Part shown: positions 5,247-13,675 of the stretch, piece by piece
Layout: each line of letters begins with the position of its first letter
How positions within the stretch are numbered: the stretch's first letter is position 1
NCBI GenBank assembly: GCA_938008415.1
Contig: CALLKI010000074.1
Location: 1 to 20,993 of the forward strand
Reading direction: 5' to 3'
DNA from: an uncultured Luteimonas sp.
Lineage (GTDB): Bacteria; Pseudomonadota; Gammaproteobacteria; Xanthomonadales; Xanthomonadaceae
Length of the DNA: 20,993 bases
Program-made: the position numbers and the translations under genes
The notes under the pieces: model-generated
What the model was told of the DNA's origin: nothing
The model's database searches: none
What the model saw: only the letters and a program-made list of their open reading frames with translations

Positions 5247-6899
5247 ATGCGACTGACACGCCTGCTCCTGCCATTGGCTGCCGCACTGCTGGTCCAGCTG
5301 GGACCGCTCGCCGCCACGGCGCAGGAGAGCCGCCTGCCCGACATCGGCTCCTCCGCGGGCAGCGTGCTCGGCCCTGCGCAGCAGGAGGAGTACGGGCGGA
5401 TGCTGCTGGCGCAATTGCGCCACTACGGCTACGTGCTCGAGGACCCGCTGGTCGAGGGCTGGCTGCAGGCCGTCGGCGGCCGGCTTGGCGCGGTCAGCGA
5501 CCAGCCGCGCCAGAAGTACACCTTCTTCATGATGCGGGACCGCAGCATCAACGCCTTCGCCACGCTCGGCGGCTACATCGGCGTGAACGCGGGGCTGGTG
5601 CTGACCGCCGAGACCGAGGACGAGGTCGCCGGCGTGCTGTCCCACGAGATCGCCCACGTCACCCAGCAGCACGTGCTGCGCGCCGCCGAACGGGCCCAGC
5701 GCGACAGCATCCCGATCCTGCTGGGGATGCTGGGCGCGATCGCGCTCGCGCAGTCGGCCGGCGGCAATTCGTCCGACGACGCCACGGTGGCGGCGGTGGC
5801 CGTGGCCCAGGGCCTGGCCGCGCAGCGGCAGATCGACTACACCCGCGCCAACGAGTCCGAGGCCGACCGCCTCGGCATCCGCACCCTTGCCCGCGCCGGC
5901 TACACCCCGGAAGCCTTGGCCACGATGTTCGAGCGGATGCAGGCCGCCTCCCGCACCAACCAGGGCGGCGAACGCGAGCGCCTGCCCGACTACCTCAGGA
6001 CCCACCCGGTCACCACCACCCGCATCAGCGAGGCGCGGCAGCGCGCCGAGCAGATGGCCGGCCAGGTCGTGACGGCGACCACGTCCACGCCGGACGCGGT
6101 CCGCGTGAAACGGACCCTCGTGCCGCCCCGGACGCCGCTGCCGGATTCGCTTCCCGGCACCGAGAACCCGCTGCTGCCCGGCTCGCTGAAGCTGCCGCCC
6201 TCGCTCGACGGCCCCGACACGGTGCAGTTCGGCTGGGCGCGCGAACGCCTGCGCGTGCTGAGCGCCAACACCGCGCACGACGCGGTGCGCGAGTACGAAC
6301 GGATGCGCCGCCAGGGCGCGCTCACCGACGCGCAGCGCTACGGCTACGCGCTGGCGCGGATGCTGGAAGGCTACCCGGCCGAGGCCGCGGTCGAGTTCGC
6401 CGCGTTGCTCGCGGACTATCCCGACGACCTCTGGCTGACCCTCGGCCTGGCCGAGGCGGAGGCGCGGTCGGGCCACCACGCCGAAGCCGACCGCCGCTTC
6501 GAGGCCCTCGTCGAGCGCATGCCACGCAACGCCGCGGTCGCGCTGACCTACGCCGGCGTGCTGCTGGAGCGCAACACCGCCGAGGCCGGCCGCCGGGCGC
6601 AGGCGGTCCTGCGCCCGCTGCTGCATTCCTCGAACACCGACCCGGTGTTCCAGCGCACCTTCGCCCGCGCCTGCGAGCTGGCCGGGGACCCCGTGCGCGC
6701 GGGCGAGGCCTGGGCCGAGGCCGCCTTCCTCAGCGGACGCGAGGAGCAGGCGCTGGTCCAGCTCAACACCCTCAAGAAGCGCGACGACCTGGACTACTAC
6801 GCCCGCGCGCGGATCGAGGCGCGGATCGCCGAGATCACGCCGGTGGTGCTCGAACTGCGCCGCCAGGGCATCCGCGACCCGGACCTGCGCCGCCGCTGA
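5247..6899 (+). CDS. bepA: Periplasmic M48 metalloprotease with TPR repeats, BepA-like
   Basis: 550 residues. A signal peptide (MRLTRLLLPLAAALL, predicted cleavage after ATA at residue 25) sends it to the periplasm. The M48 peptidase domain has the zinc motif HEIAH (133-137) with E134 catalytic, and the third ligand E203 in NESEAD. The C-terminal third (about 330-540) is Ala-rich helical repeats resembling TPRs (for example YALARMLEGYPAEAAVEF). This layout matches BepA (YfgC), which degrades stalled outer-membrane proteins and assists LptD assembly with the BAM complex. It is about 60 residues longer than E. coli BepA, much of it in a Pro-rich linker near 285-330. The start at 5247 is chosen because the signal peptide begins there; an in-frame ATG at 5211 adds 12 residues. 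No strong Shine-Dalgarno site. phoB follows after 69 bases. Confidence 0.9.
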   Translation: MRLTRLLLPLAAALLVQLGPLAATAQESRLPDIGSSAGSVLGPAQQEEYGRMLLAQLRHYGYVLEDPLVEGWLQAVGGRLGAVSDQPRQKYTFFMMRDRSINAFATLGGYIGVNAGLVLTAETEDEVAGVLSHEIAHVTQQHVLRAAERAQRDSIPILLGMLGAIALAQSAGGNSSDDATVAAVAVAQGLAAQRQIDYTRANESEADRLGIRTLARAGYTPEALATMFERMQAASRTNQGGERERLPDYLRTHPVTTTRISEARQRAEQMAGQVVTATTSTPDAVRVKRTLVPPRTPLPDSLPGTENPLLPGSLKLPPSLDGPDTVQFGWARERLRVLSANTAHDAVREYERMRRQGALTDAQRYGYALARMLEGYPAEAAVEFAALLADYPDDLWLTLGLAEAEARSGHHAEADRRFEALVERMPRNAAVALTYAGVLLERNTAEAGRRAQAVLRPLLHSSNTDPVFQRTFARACELAGDPVRAGEAWAEAAFLSGREEQALVQLNTLKKRDDLDYYARARIEARIAEITPVVLELRRQGIRDPDLRRR

Positions 6900-6906
6900 C
6901 GCGCGG

Positions 6907-6939
6907 CTGTCATGTTTCCGTCACACAACCGTCGTCCAA
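6907..6939 (+). promoter_or_regulatory. Pho box (PhoB binding site) upstream of phoB
   Basis: Three direct repeats in exact 11-base phase are visible: CTGTCATGTTT (6907-6917), CCGTCACACAA (6918-6928) and CCGTCGTCCAA (6929-6939). The known Pho box consists of CTGTCAT-like 7-mers each followed by 4 AT-rich bases. The first unit matches the consensus fully, the second at six of seven allowing T/C in the last place, and the third is weaker. It lies 30 bases upstream of the phoB ATG, which suggests autoregulation. No clear -10 is seen downstream. Confidence 0.8.
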
Positions 6940-6968
6940 TACCGGGCAAGCCTGTCCCCCCGGCCACC

Positions 6969-7664
6969 ATGCACAGACGCGTCCTGATCGTCGACGACGA
7001 GCCCGCCATCCGCGACATGGTCGCATTCGCCCTGCGCACGGGTGGTTTCGAGCCCGTCGCCGCCGCGGACGCGATGGAGGCGCAGACGGCCATCGCCGAC
7101 AGGCTGCCGGACCTGATCCTGCTCGACTGGATGCTGCCCGGCACCAGCGGGCTGGAACTGGCCCGCCGCTGGCGACGCGAGGCCCTGACCCGCGAGGTGC
7201 CGATCATCATGCTGACCGCCCGCGGCGAGGAGAACGACCGTGTCGGCGGGCTGGAAGCCGGGGTCGACGACTACGTGGTCAAGCCGTTCTCCACCCGCGA
7301 GCTGCTGGCGCGGATCCGCGCCGTGCTGCGGCGCTCGCGGGAAGACGACGAGGATGGCAACGTGCGGATCGGCGACCTGCGCATCGACGGCGCCGCGCAG
7401 CGGGTCTACGCGGGCGACACGCCGCTTGGCATCGGCCCCACCGAATACCGCCTGCTGCACTTCTTCATGACCCACCCCGAGCGGGTGTACAGCCGGGCAC
7501 AGCTGCTCGACCACGTCTGGGGCGGCAGCGTGTACGTGGAGGAACGGACCGTGGACGTCCACATCCGGCGCCTGCGCAAGGTGCTTGAGCCGGTCGGGCT
7601 CGACGGCATGGTGCAGACCGTTCGCGGCTCCGGCTACCGCTTCTCCGCCATGACCGGCCGCTAG
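6969..7664 (+). CDS. phoB: Phosphate regulon response regulator PhoB
   Basis: 231 residues of the OmpR/PhoB family. The receiver domain (1-122) has the acidic pocket D9-D10, the phosphoacceptor D53, T83 and K105, at the same numbers as E. coli PhoB. The C-terminal winged-helix domain (about 130-228) includes the recognition region VEERTVDVHIRRLRKVLEP and the closing VRGSGYRFS. Phosphorylated by PhoR under phosphate limitation, it binds Pho boxes and recruits RNA polymerase. The start at 6969 gives the standard N-terminus MHRRVLIVDDE; the upstream in-frame ATG at 6912 lies inside the Pho box and would add 19 unlikely residues. No Shine-Dalgarno site is evident. It is the first gene of a phoB-phoR-ppk-ppx series. 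Confidence 0.96.
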   Translation: MHRRVLIVDDEPAIRDMVAFALRTGGFEPVAAADAMEAQTAIADRLPDLILLDWMLPGTSGLELARRWRREALTREVPIIMLTARGEENDRVGGLEAGVDDYVVKPFSTRELLARIRAVLRRSREDDEDGNVRIGDLRIDGAAQRVYAGDTPLGIGPTEYRLLHFFMTHPERVYSRAQLLDHVWGGSVYVEERTVDVHIRRLRKVLEPVGLDGMVQTVRGSGYRFSAMTGR

Positions 7665-7744
7665 GCGCCTGCGCAGGTCCCGTGCCGCACGCGGCCAGGG
7701 CTTACCATCCCCTGCATCGCCAACATCCGGCCAGGTCGCGATCC

Positions 7745-9181
7745 ATGCCCGCCTCCGAACTTTCCGCATGGCGCAGGACGCTCGCCCGGCACCTGCTGGC
7801 ACTGGTGCTGGCGGCGGTGTCCGGGCTGGCGCTCGGCCACCCGTGGCCGGCGTTGGCGCTGGCCGCGATCGCCATGCTCGGCTGGCACCTCTGGCGGCTG
7901 CGCCGGATCCTGGCGCGGCTTGCCGCCCGCAGGCGCCCGCCGCCGCCCCGGGGCAACGGCGCCTGGGACGGACTTGAACGCCTGCTGCGCGATGCCCATG
8001 ACGGACTGCGCGGACATCGGCTCCGGCTGCTGTCGCTGCTGCGTGCCTACCGTGCCGCGGCCGACGCACTGCCCGATGCCGTGGTCGTGCTGGAGCGCAA
8101 CAGCCAGCGCGTGCGCTGGTTCAACCGGGCCGCCTCCCACCTGCTCGGCCTGCGCGCGCCGCAGGACACCGGCGCGCCACTCGCCCAGCGCCTCCAGCCG
8201 TTGCAGCTGGCCGGATGGCTCAGCCAGGGCAGGCACGCCGAGCCCATCCCCGACGCCCCCTCCCCGGTGTCGCCGGACGCCAGGCTCCACCTGCGCCTGC
8301 TGCCCTATTCCGACGAGCTGTGGCTGCTGGTTGCCCGCGACGTGAGCCGGGTGACGCGGCTGGAGCAGATGCGCCGGGACTTCGTCGCCAACGTCTCGCA
8401 CGAGCTGCGCACGCCGCTGACCGTGCTCCACGGCTACCTCGACATGCTCGATCCGGACCGGCAACCGGAATGGGCGCCGATCCTGCGCGAGATGCAACAC
8501 CAGTCGCAGCGCATGGCCCGGCTGGTCGAGGACCTGCTCACGCTGTCGCGGCTCGAGGCGCAGGATGGCATCGGCGAGGAGGAAGAAGTATCGATGTCTT
8601 CGATGCTCGCCAGCCTGGGCCGCGAGGCCCGCGCGCTCAGCCAGGGCCGGCACACCATCGACGTCGTGGACGAGGCCGGCGTGGACCTGCTCGGCTCGCC
8701 ACGAGAACTGCACAGCGCGTTCTCCAACCTCGTCAGCAACGCCGTCCGCCACACGCCGTCCGGGGGTACCATCGGGATTCGCTTCTCGCGCGACGGCGAC
8801 GGAGCGGTGCTGGCGGTCCGCGACACCGGTTGCGGCATCCCCGCGGAACACCTGCCGCGGCTCACCGAGCGGTTCTACCGCGTCTCCACCAGCCGTTCCC
8901 GCGAAAGCGGCGGCACCGGGCTCGGCCTGGCGATCGTCAAGCACGTGCTCCAGTTGCACCAGGCGCGGCTTGGGATCGAGAGCGAGGTCGGCCGGGGCAG
9001 CACCTTCTCCTGCCATTTCGGCGCCCACCGCGTGATACCGCGGCATGGCGCCGGCAACGGAGCCCAGCGTGAGCAGAACCCGCAGCAGCGACACCCCCCG
9101 CAGGAAGAAAACCGCGACCACGCCACGGGCGCCGGCCGCGGCCGACCCGTTGCTGGACCCGGCGCTCTACCGCAACCGTGA
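7745..9181 (+). CDS. phoR: Phosphate regulon sensor histidine kinase PhoR
   Basis: 478 residues. Two close transmembrane helices (about 15-31 and 34-50) leave almost no periplasmic loop, as in other PhoR proteins, which sense phosphate through PstSCAB-PhoU rather than directly. A PAS-like region (about 100-200) starts with ALPDAVVVLERN. The H box FVANVSHELRTPLT has the phosphoacceptor H219. The ATPase domain has an N box (NLVSNAVRHTP, 328-338), the G1 box DTGCGIP (360-366) and the G2 box GGTGLGLAIVKH (389-400). The kinase fold ends near residue 430; the last 48 residues are a Gln/Gly/Pro-rich tail encoded in the stretch that overlaps ppk. The ATG at 7745 is chosen because the membrane anchor follows directly. 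An 80-base gap separates it from phoB. Confidence 0.94.
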   Translation: MPASELSAWRRTLARHLLALVLAAVSGLALGHPWPALALAAIAMLGWHLWRLRRILARLAARRRPPPPRGNGAWDGLERLLRDAHDGLRGHRLRLLSLLRAYRAAADALPDAVVVLERNSQRVRWFNRAASHLLGLRAPQDTGAPLAQRLQPLQLAGWLSQGRHAEPIPDAPSPVSPDARLHLRLLPYSDELWLLVARDVSRVTRLEQMRRDFVANVSHELRTPLTVLHGYLDMLDPDRQPEWAPILREMQHQSQRMARLVEDLLTLSRLEAQDGIGEEEEVSMSSMLASLGREARALSQGRHTIDVVDEAGVDLLGSPRELHSAFSNLVSNAVRHTPSGGTIGIRFSRDGDGAVLAVRDTGCGIPAEHLPRLTERFYRVSTSRSRESGGTGLGLAIVKHVLQLHQARLGIESEVGRGSTFSCHFGAHRVIPRHGAGNGAQREQNPQQRHPPQEENRDHATGAGRGRPVAGPGALPQP

Positions 9182-11195
9182 GCTGTCCCAGCTCGAGTTC
9201 AACTTCCGCGTGCTGGCGCAGGCGTTCGACCCCGCCGTCCCGCTGCTGGAACGGCTGCGCTACCTGTGCATCTCCTGCACCAACCTCGACGAGTTCTTCG
9301 AGATCCGCGTCGCCGCCCTGCGCCACGCCCGCGACCACGGCGGGCCCGGTTCGCCCGACGGGCTCTCGCCCGCCGCCGTGCTGCAGCGGGTCCACGAGCG
9401 CGCCGCGGAACTGGTGGAGGCCCAGTACCGGTGCTGGAACGAGGTGCTGCGCCCGGAGCTGGCACGCAACGGCGTGCGCGTGCTCGCCCCGGGCACATGG
9501 GACGCGCGGCAGCGCAGGTGGCTGCGCGGCTATTTCCGCAAGGAGATCATGCCGGTGCTGTCGCCGCTGGGGCTGGACCCCGCGCACCCGTTCCCGCAGA
9601 TCCTCAACAAGTCGCTCAACATCGTGGTGGTGCTGGAAGGCACCGACGCGTTCGGCCGCAGCGGCCACCTCGCCATCGTCCGCGCCCCGCGCTCGCTGCC
9701 GCGCATCATCCAGCTCCCGGAGAAGGTCTCGGGCGGCGAGCACGACTTCGTGTTCCTGTCCGCGATGCTCTCGGAGTTCGTGGACGAGCTGTTCCCGGGG
9801 ATGAAGGTCAAGGGCGCCTACCAGTTCCGGGTCACCCGCAACTCGGAGCTGATGGTGGACGAGGAGGAAGTCGACAACCTCGCCCACGCGGTGCGCGACG
9901 AGCTGGCCGAACGCGGCTACCGGCGCGCGGTGCGGCTGGAGATCGCCGCCGGCTGCCCGAAGCCGATCGTGAACACCCTGCTGCGCAACTTCGAGCTGAC
10001 CGCGAACGAGGTCTACCCGATCGATGGCCCCGTCAACCTCAACCGCGTGATCCAGATCTACGACCTGGTCCAGCGCCCCGGGCTGAAGTTCCCGCCGTTC
10101 CATCCGCGCGCGCTTCCCGGCAGCGAGGCCATGTTCGAGAAGGTGGCGCAGGGCGACGTGCTGCTGCACCACCCGTTCGACTCCTTCACGCCGGTGCTGG
10201 AGCTGATCCGGCAGGCGGCCGAGGACCCGAACGTGCTGGCGATCAAGCAGACGCTGTACCGGACCGGCCGGGACTCGGCCATCGTCGAGCACCTGATCCA
10301 GGCCGCGCGCAACGGCAAGGACGTCACGGTGGTGGTGGAACTGCGCGCGCGCTTCGACGAGGAGGCCAACCTCGGCCTCGCCGACCGGCTGCAGGAGGCG
10401 GGCGTGCAGGTGGTGTATGGCGTGGTCGGCTACAAGACCCACGCCAAGATGCTGCTGATCGTGCGCCGCGAGGGCCGCCACCTGCGCCGCTACGTGCACC
10501 TTGGCACCGGCAACTACCACTCCGGCAACGCCCGCGCCTACACCGACTTCGGCCTGATCACCGCCGACCCGGAGATCGGCAACGACGTCCACCAGATCTT
10601 CCAGCAGCTCTCCGGCCTCGCCCCCGCGATCACGCTCAGGCGGCTGATGCAGTCGCCGTTCACCCTGCACGCCGGCATCCTCGAGCGGATCCGGCGCGAG
10701 GCCCGCCACGCGCGCGAGGGGCGGCCGGCCCGGATCATCGCCAAGATGAACGCGCTCAACGAGCCGGGCGTCGTGCGCGCGCTGTACGAGGCCTCGCAGG
10801 CGGGCGTGCAGATCGACCTGATCGTGCGCGGCGCCTGCACCCTGCGCCCGGGCGTGCCGGGCGTGTCCGGGAACATCCGCGTGCGCTCGGTCGTCGGCCG
10901 CTTCCTCGAGCACCACCGCGTGTACTGGTTCGCCAACGGCGGCGAGGAGGAGCTGTTCTGCTCCAGCGCCGACTGGCTGGAGCGCAACCTGCTGCGCCGG
11001 ATCGAGGTCTGCTTCCCGATCCTCGACCCCGTCCTGCGCGCGCGCGTGCGCGAAGAGGCGCTCGACAACTACCTGGCCGACAACCTCAACGCCTGGGAAT
11101 TGCAGCCGGACGGCAGCTACCGCAAACTCTCGCCCGCCGCGGGCGAGCGGCCGCACTCGGCGCAATCCTTCCTCCTTTCGAAGCTCTGCGGATGA
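9069..11195 (+). CDS. ppk: Polyphosphate kinase 1
   Basis: 708 residues, a full-length PPK1 with the usual four domains. The N-terminal helical domain starts at YRNRELSQLEFNFRVL. The PLD-like C1 and C2 domains carry the catalytic histidines: H458 in GYKTHAKM (equivalent to the autophosphorylated H435 of E. coli) and H615 in RFLEHHRVYWF (equivalent to H592). It polymerises ATP gamma-phosphate into polyphosphate, reversibly, at the inner membrane. I prefer GTG at 9069 because GGAG (9059-9062) lies 6 bases upstream. An in-frame ATG at 9045 would add 8 residues and has no such site. Either start overlaps the 3' end of phoR, by 113 or 137 bases. The first 30 or so residues are Arg/Thr/Ala-rich and probably disordered. 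The stop overlaps the ppx start in ATGA. Confidence 0.93.
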   Translation: MSRTRSSDTPRRKKTATTPRAPAAADPLLDPALYRNRELSQLEFNFRVLAQAFDPAVPLLERLRYLCISCTNLDEFFEIRVAALRHARDHGGPGSPDGLSPAAVLQRVHERAAELVEAQYRCWNEVLRPELARNGVRVLAPGTWDARQRRWLRGYFRKEIMPVLSPLGLDPAHPFPQILNKSLNIVVVLEGTDAFGRSGHLAIVRAPRSLPRIIQLPEKVSGGEHDFVFLSAMLSEFVDELFPGMKVKGAYQFRVTRNSELMVDEEEVDNLAHAVRDELAERGYRRAVRLEIAAGCPKPIVNTLLRNFELTANEVYPIDGPVNLNRVIQIYDLVQRPGLKFPPFHPRALPGSEAMFEKVAQGDVLLHHPFDSFTPVLELIRQAAEDPNVLAIKQTLYRTGRDSAIVEHLIQAARNGKDVTVVVELRARFDEEANLGLADRLQEAGVQVVYGVVGYKTHAKMLLIVRREGRHLRRYVHLGTGNYHSGNARAYTDFGLITADPEIGNDVHQIFQQLSGLAPAITLRRLMQSPFTLHAGILERIRREARHAREGRPARIIAKMNALNEPGVVRALYEASQAGVQIDLIVRGACTLRPGVPGVSGNIRVRSVVGRFLEHHRVYWFANGGEEELFCSSADWLERNLLRRIEVCFPILDPVLRARVREEALDNYLADNLNAWELQPDGSYRKLSPAAGERPHSAQSFLLSKLCG

Positions 11196-12730
11196 CCGGT
11201 TCCCCTGCCACGCCCGACGCGCCGGTCACCAGCTTCCGCGACGGCGACATGCTCGCCGCCATCGACATCGGCTCCAACAGCTTCCACATGGTGGTCGCCC
11301 GCTACACGCTGGACCAGCTGCGCATCGTGGACCGGCTGCGCGAGACGGTGCGCATGGCCGAAGGCCTGGATGCCGCGGGCAACCTGCACCCCGACGCCAT
11401 GCGGCGCGCGCTCGAGTGCCTGGCCCGCTTCGGCCAGCGCCTGCGCGGCATCCCGCCGGCGAACGTGCGCGCCCTGGCCACCAACACCGTGCGCGCCATG
11501 GCCACGCCGCAGGCGTTCCTGGTCCCCGCCGAATCCGCGCTCGGCCATCCCATCGAGGTCATCTCCGGCCGCGAGGAGGCGCGCCTGATCTACCTCGGCG
11601 TGGCCCACGCGGAGCCGCCGAGGCCGGGGCAGCGCCGTCTGGTGATCGACATCGGCGGCGGCTCCACGGAATGCATCATCGGAACCGGCTTCGAGCCGAT
11701 CGAGCGCGAAAGCCTGCAGGCAGGCTGCATCGCCATCACCCGCCGGCATTTCCCCGACGGCCGGCTGTCGGCGAAGCGCTGGCACGAGGCGGTGATCGCG
11801 GTGAGCGCCGAGTTCCAGCAGTTCGCCAGCGCCTTCGTCGCGCTCGGCTGGCACGAGGTGCTGGGCGCGTCCGGCACCAACAAGGCCATCTCCGGGATCT
11901 GCGCGTCGATGAAGCTGACCAAGGGCGCGATCACCGCCGAGGCCCTGCCACAGGTGCGCGACCGCCTGCTGAAGTCCCAGCACATCGACGATATCGACCT
12001 GCCCGGCCTGCCGGACGAGCGCCGGCCGATCATCGCCGGCGGCCTGGTGGTGCTGGAGGCGGCGTTCGCCGTGCTCGGGCTGCAGCGCATGCTGGTGAGC
12101 CGGGCCGCACTGCGCGAGGGCATCCTCTACGACATGCTCGGCCGCGGCGGCGGCAACGACCCGCGCGAACTGTCCATCGCCGCGCTGGTGGAGCGCTACG
12201 GCATCGACGAGGCACAGGCGCAGCGCGTCCACGACACCGCCATGCGCCTGTTCGCACAGGTGCGCGGCCCATGGGAGCTGGACGAGGACGACGCGCTCAA
12301 GCTCGGCTGGGCGGCGCGCCTGCACGAGATCGGCCTGACCGTCGCCCACAGCCAGTACCACGTCCACGGCGCGTACCTGCTCGAGCACTCCGACATCGCC
12401 GGCTTCTCCCGGCAGGAGCAGCAGGCCCTGTCGGCGCTGGTGCGCTGCCACCGGCGCAAGGTGCCGAAGCATGCCTTCGATGCCCTGCCGGACCGCCTGC
12501 TGCTGCGCACCCGGCGCGTCGCCGCGCTGCTGCGGCTGGCGGTGGTGCTGCACCGCTCGCGCAGCGCCGAACCGCTCCCGCGGCTTGAACTGCGCGTCGA
12601 CGGCGACCGGCTGGAACTGGTGCTGGGCAGGCCCTGGCTGGATGCCCACCCGCTGCTGCGCTCGGACCTGCAGGGCGAAACCGAAGGCATGGCCAGGCTC
12701 GGCATCGACTTCCGGGTCACGACCACCTGA
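11192..12730 (+). CDS. ppx: Exopolyphosphatase (Ppx/GppA family)
   Basis: 512 residues, almost exactly the length of E. coli PPX. The ASKHA ATPase fold shows the phosphate-1 motif AAIDIGSNSFHMVV (23-36) and the phosphate-2 motif VIDIGGGSTE (151-160). The C-terminal third is the HD-like helical domain present in long Ppx/GppA proteins, with RLHEIGLTVAHSQYHVHGAY. It removes terminal phosphates from polyphosphate; some relatives also convert pppGpp to ppGpp, which cannot be excluded. The ATG at 11192 overlaps the ppk stop codon (ATGA), so translation is coupled to ppk. No independent ribosome site is clear. A second in-frame ATG at 11249 lies right before the first motif and could be used. Having synthase and hydrolase on one transcript is the arrangement also seen in E. 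coli ppk-ppx. Confidence 0.94.
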   Translation: MTGSPATPDAPVTSFRDGDMLAAIDIGSNSFHMVVARYTLDQLRIVDRLRETVRMAEGLDAAGNLHPDAMRRALECLARFGQRLRGIPPANVRALATNTVRAMATPQAFLVPAESALGHPIEVISGREEARLIYLGVAHAEPPRPGQRRLVIDIGGGSTECIIGTGFEPIERESLQAGCIAITRRHFPDGRLSAKRWHEAVIAVSAEFQQFASAFVALGWHEVLGASGTNKAISGICASMKLTKGAITAEALPQVRDRLLKSQHIDDIDLPGLPDERRPIIAGGLVVLEAAFAVLGLQRMLVSRAALREGILYDMLGRGGGNDPRELSIAALVERYGIDEAQAQRVHDTAMRLFAQVRGPWELDEDDALKLGWAARLHEIGLTVAHSQYHVHGAYLLEHSDIAGFSRQEQQALSALVRCHRRKVPKHAFDALPDRLLLRTRRVAALLRLAVVLHRSRSAEPLPRLELRVDGDRLELVLGRPWLDAHPLLRSDLQGETEGMARLGIDFRVTTT

Positions 12731-12814
12731 GCGGCGCCCCGTGGCCTGCCGGCCGTGACATCCACCCGCCCGCGCCGTTTACCCTGTGGCGCACGGAAAG
12801 CGGAAGGAGGCGCC

Positions 12815-13666
12815 ATGTCCGGTCCCCGTCGTCCCGCCCGCACGGTCGCGGCCATGCTGTGCGCGCTGCTGCTCGCCGCCTGCACGGGGCTGCACGGTTC
12901 CCGTGAACCCGCGCCCGGCGCGGCCACCTTCTCCGTGGTCACGCTCAACCTCTACCACGACAAGGCCGACTGGCCCCGCCGCCGCGTGCAGATCGCGCGC
13001 ACGCTGCGCGAGCTGGCGCCGGACGTGGTCGCGCTGCAGGAGGTCCTGCAGACGGAAGACCTGCGGAACCAGGCCGAATGGCTGGCCGCGGAACTCGGTT
13101 GCCAGGTGCATTTCACCAGTACCGACCCGGCGGGCAGCGCGCGGCGCTTCGGCAACGCCCTGCTCACTCCGCATCGCATCCTTGCCCGCGGCGAACGGGC
13201 GCTGCAGCCGCATGACGACTTCCGCACCGCGGCCATGCTGCGGATCGAGGTCCACGGCAGGCCCGTGGACGTGTACGCCACCCACCTGCACTGGACGGAC
13301 GGCGGCGGGGCGATCCGCGCGCGCCAGGTGGATGACCTGCTCGACTTCATCGCCACCGCTTCCGGCGACCACGTGCCGGTGGTCGTCGCCGGCGACTTCA
13401 ACACCGAAGCCGGCGCACCCGAGCTGTCGCGCCTGCGCGGGCGCTTCGCCGACAGCTTCGGCACGCTGCACCCGGACGCCGGGCCGGAAACCACCACCCT
13501 CAACCGCGCGTGGTTCGACAGGCCGCGGCGCATCGACCACATCTTCCACGACCCGGCACGCCTGGTGCCGCTCCGGTCGGAGATCCTGTTCACGCGGCCG
13601 GATGCCGACGGCACCTGGGCCTCGGACCACCACGCGCTGCTGACGGTGTTCGCGCTGCGCGACTGA
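12815..13666 (+). CDS. Endonuclease/exonuclease/phosphatase-family lipoprotein
   Basis: 283 residues. The N-terminus has a basic stretch, a hydrophobic core and the lipobox LAAC with C23 as lipidation site. The next residue is T, not D, so sorting to the outer membrane is expected. The EEP (DNase I-like) fold shows its motifs in order: TLNLYHD (metal-binding Asn), VALQEV (metal-binding Glu), YATHLHW (His), AGDFNTE (catalytic Asp-Phe-Asn), RRIDHIF and SDHHALL (Asp-His pair). The family cleaves phosphodiester or phosphomonoester bonds in DNA, sphingomyelin or inositol phosphates; the substrate here is unknown. A strong AAGGAGG (12804-12810) lies 4 bases before the ATG, in contrast to the weak sites of the pho genes. 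It follows ppx after 84 bases and may use a separate promoter (GTGACA 12755-12760, TACCCT 12780-12785, spacing 19, weak). No Pho box is visible. Confidence 0.85.
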   Translation: MSGPRRPARTVAAMLCALLLAACTGLHGSREPAPGAATFSVVTLNLYHDKADWPRRRVQIARTLRELAPDVVALQEVLQTEDLRNQAEWLAAELGCQVHFTSTDPAGSARRFGNALLTPHRILARGERALQPHDDFRTAAMLRIEVHGRPVDVYATHLHWTDGGGAIRARQVDDLLDFIATASGDHVPVVVAGDFNTEAGAPELSRLRGRFADSFGTLHPDAGPETTTLNRAWFDRPRRIDHIFHDPARLVPLRSEILFTRPDADGTWASDHHALLTVFALRD

Positions 13667-13675
13667 GGACCGCGG

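Noticed and set aside
7671..7680. CCTGCGCAGG palindrome after phoB as a terminator.
   Set aside because: It has no loop and no T run, and the following genes look co-transcribed with phoB.
12731..12814. A Pho box in front of the EEP lipoprotein gene.
   Set aside because: A single GTGACAT-like word at 12755 has no second repeat 11 bases away.
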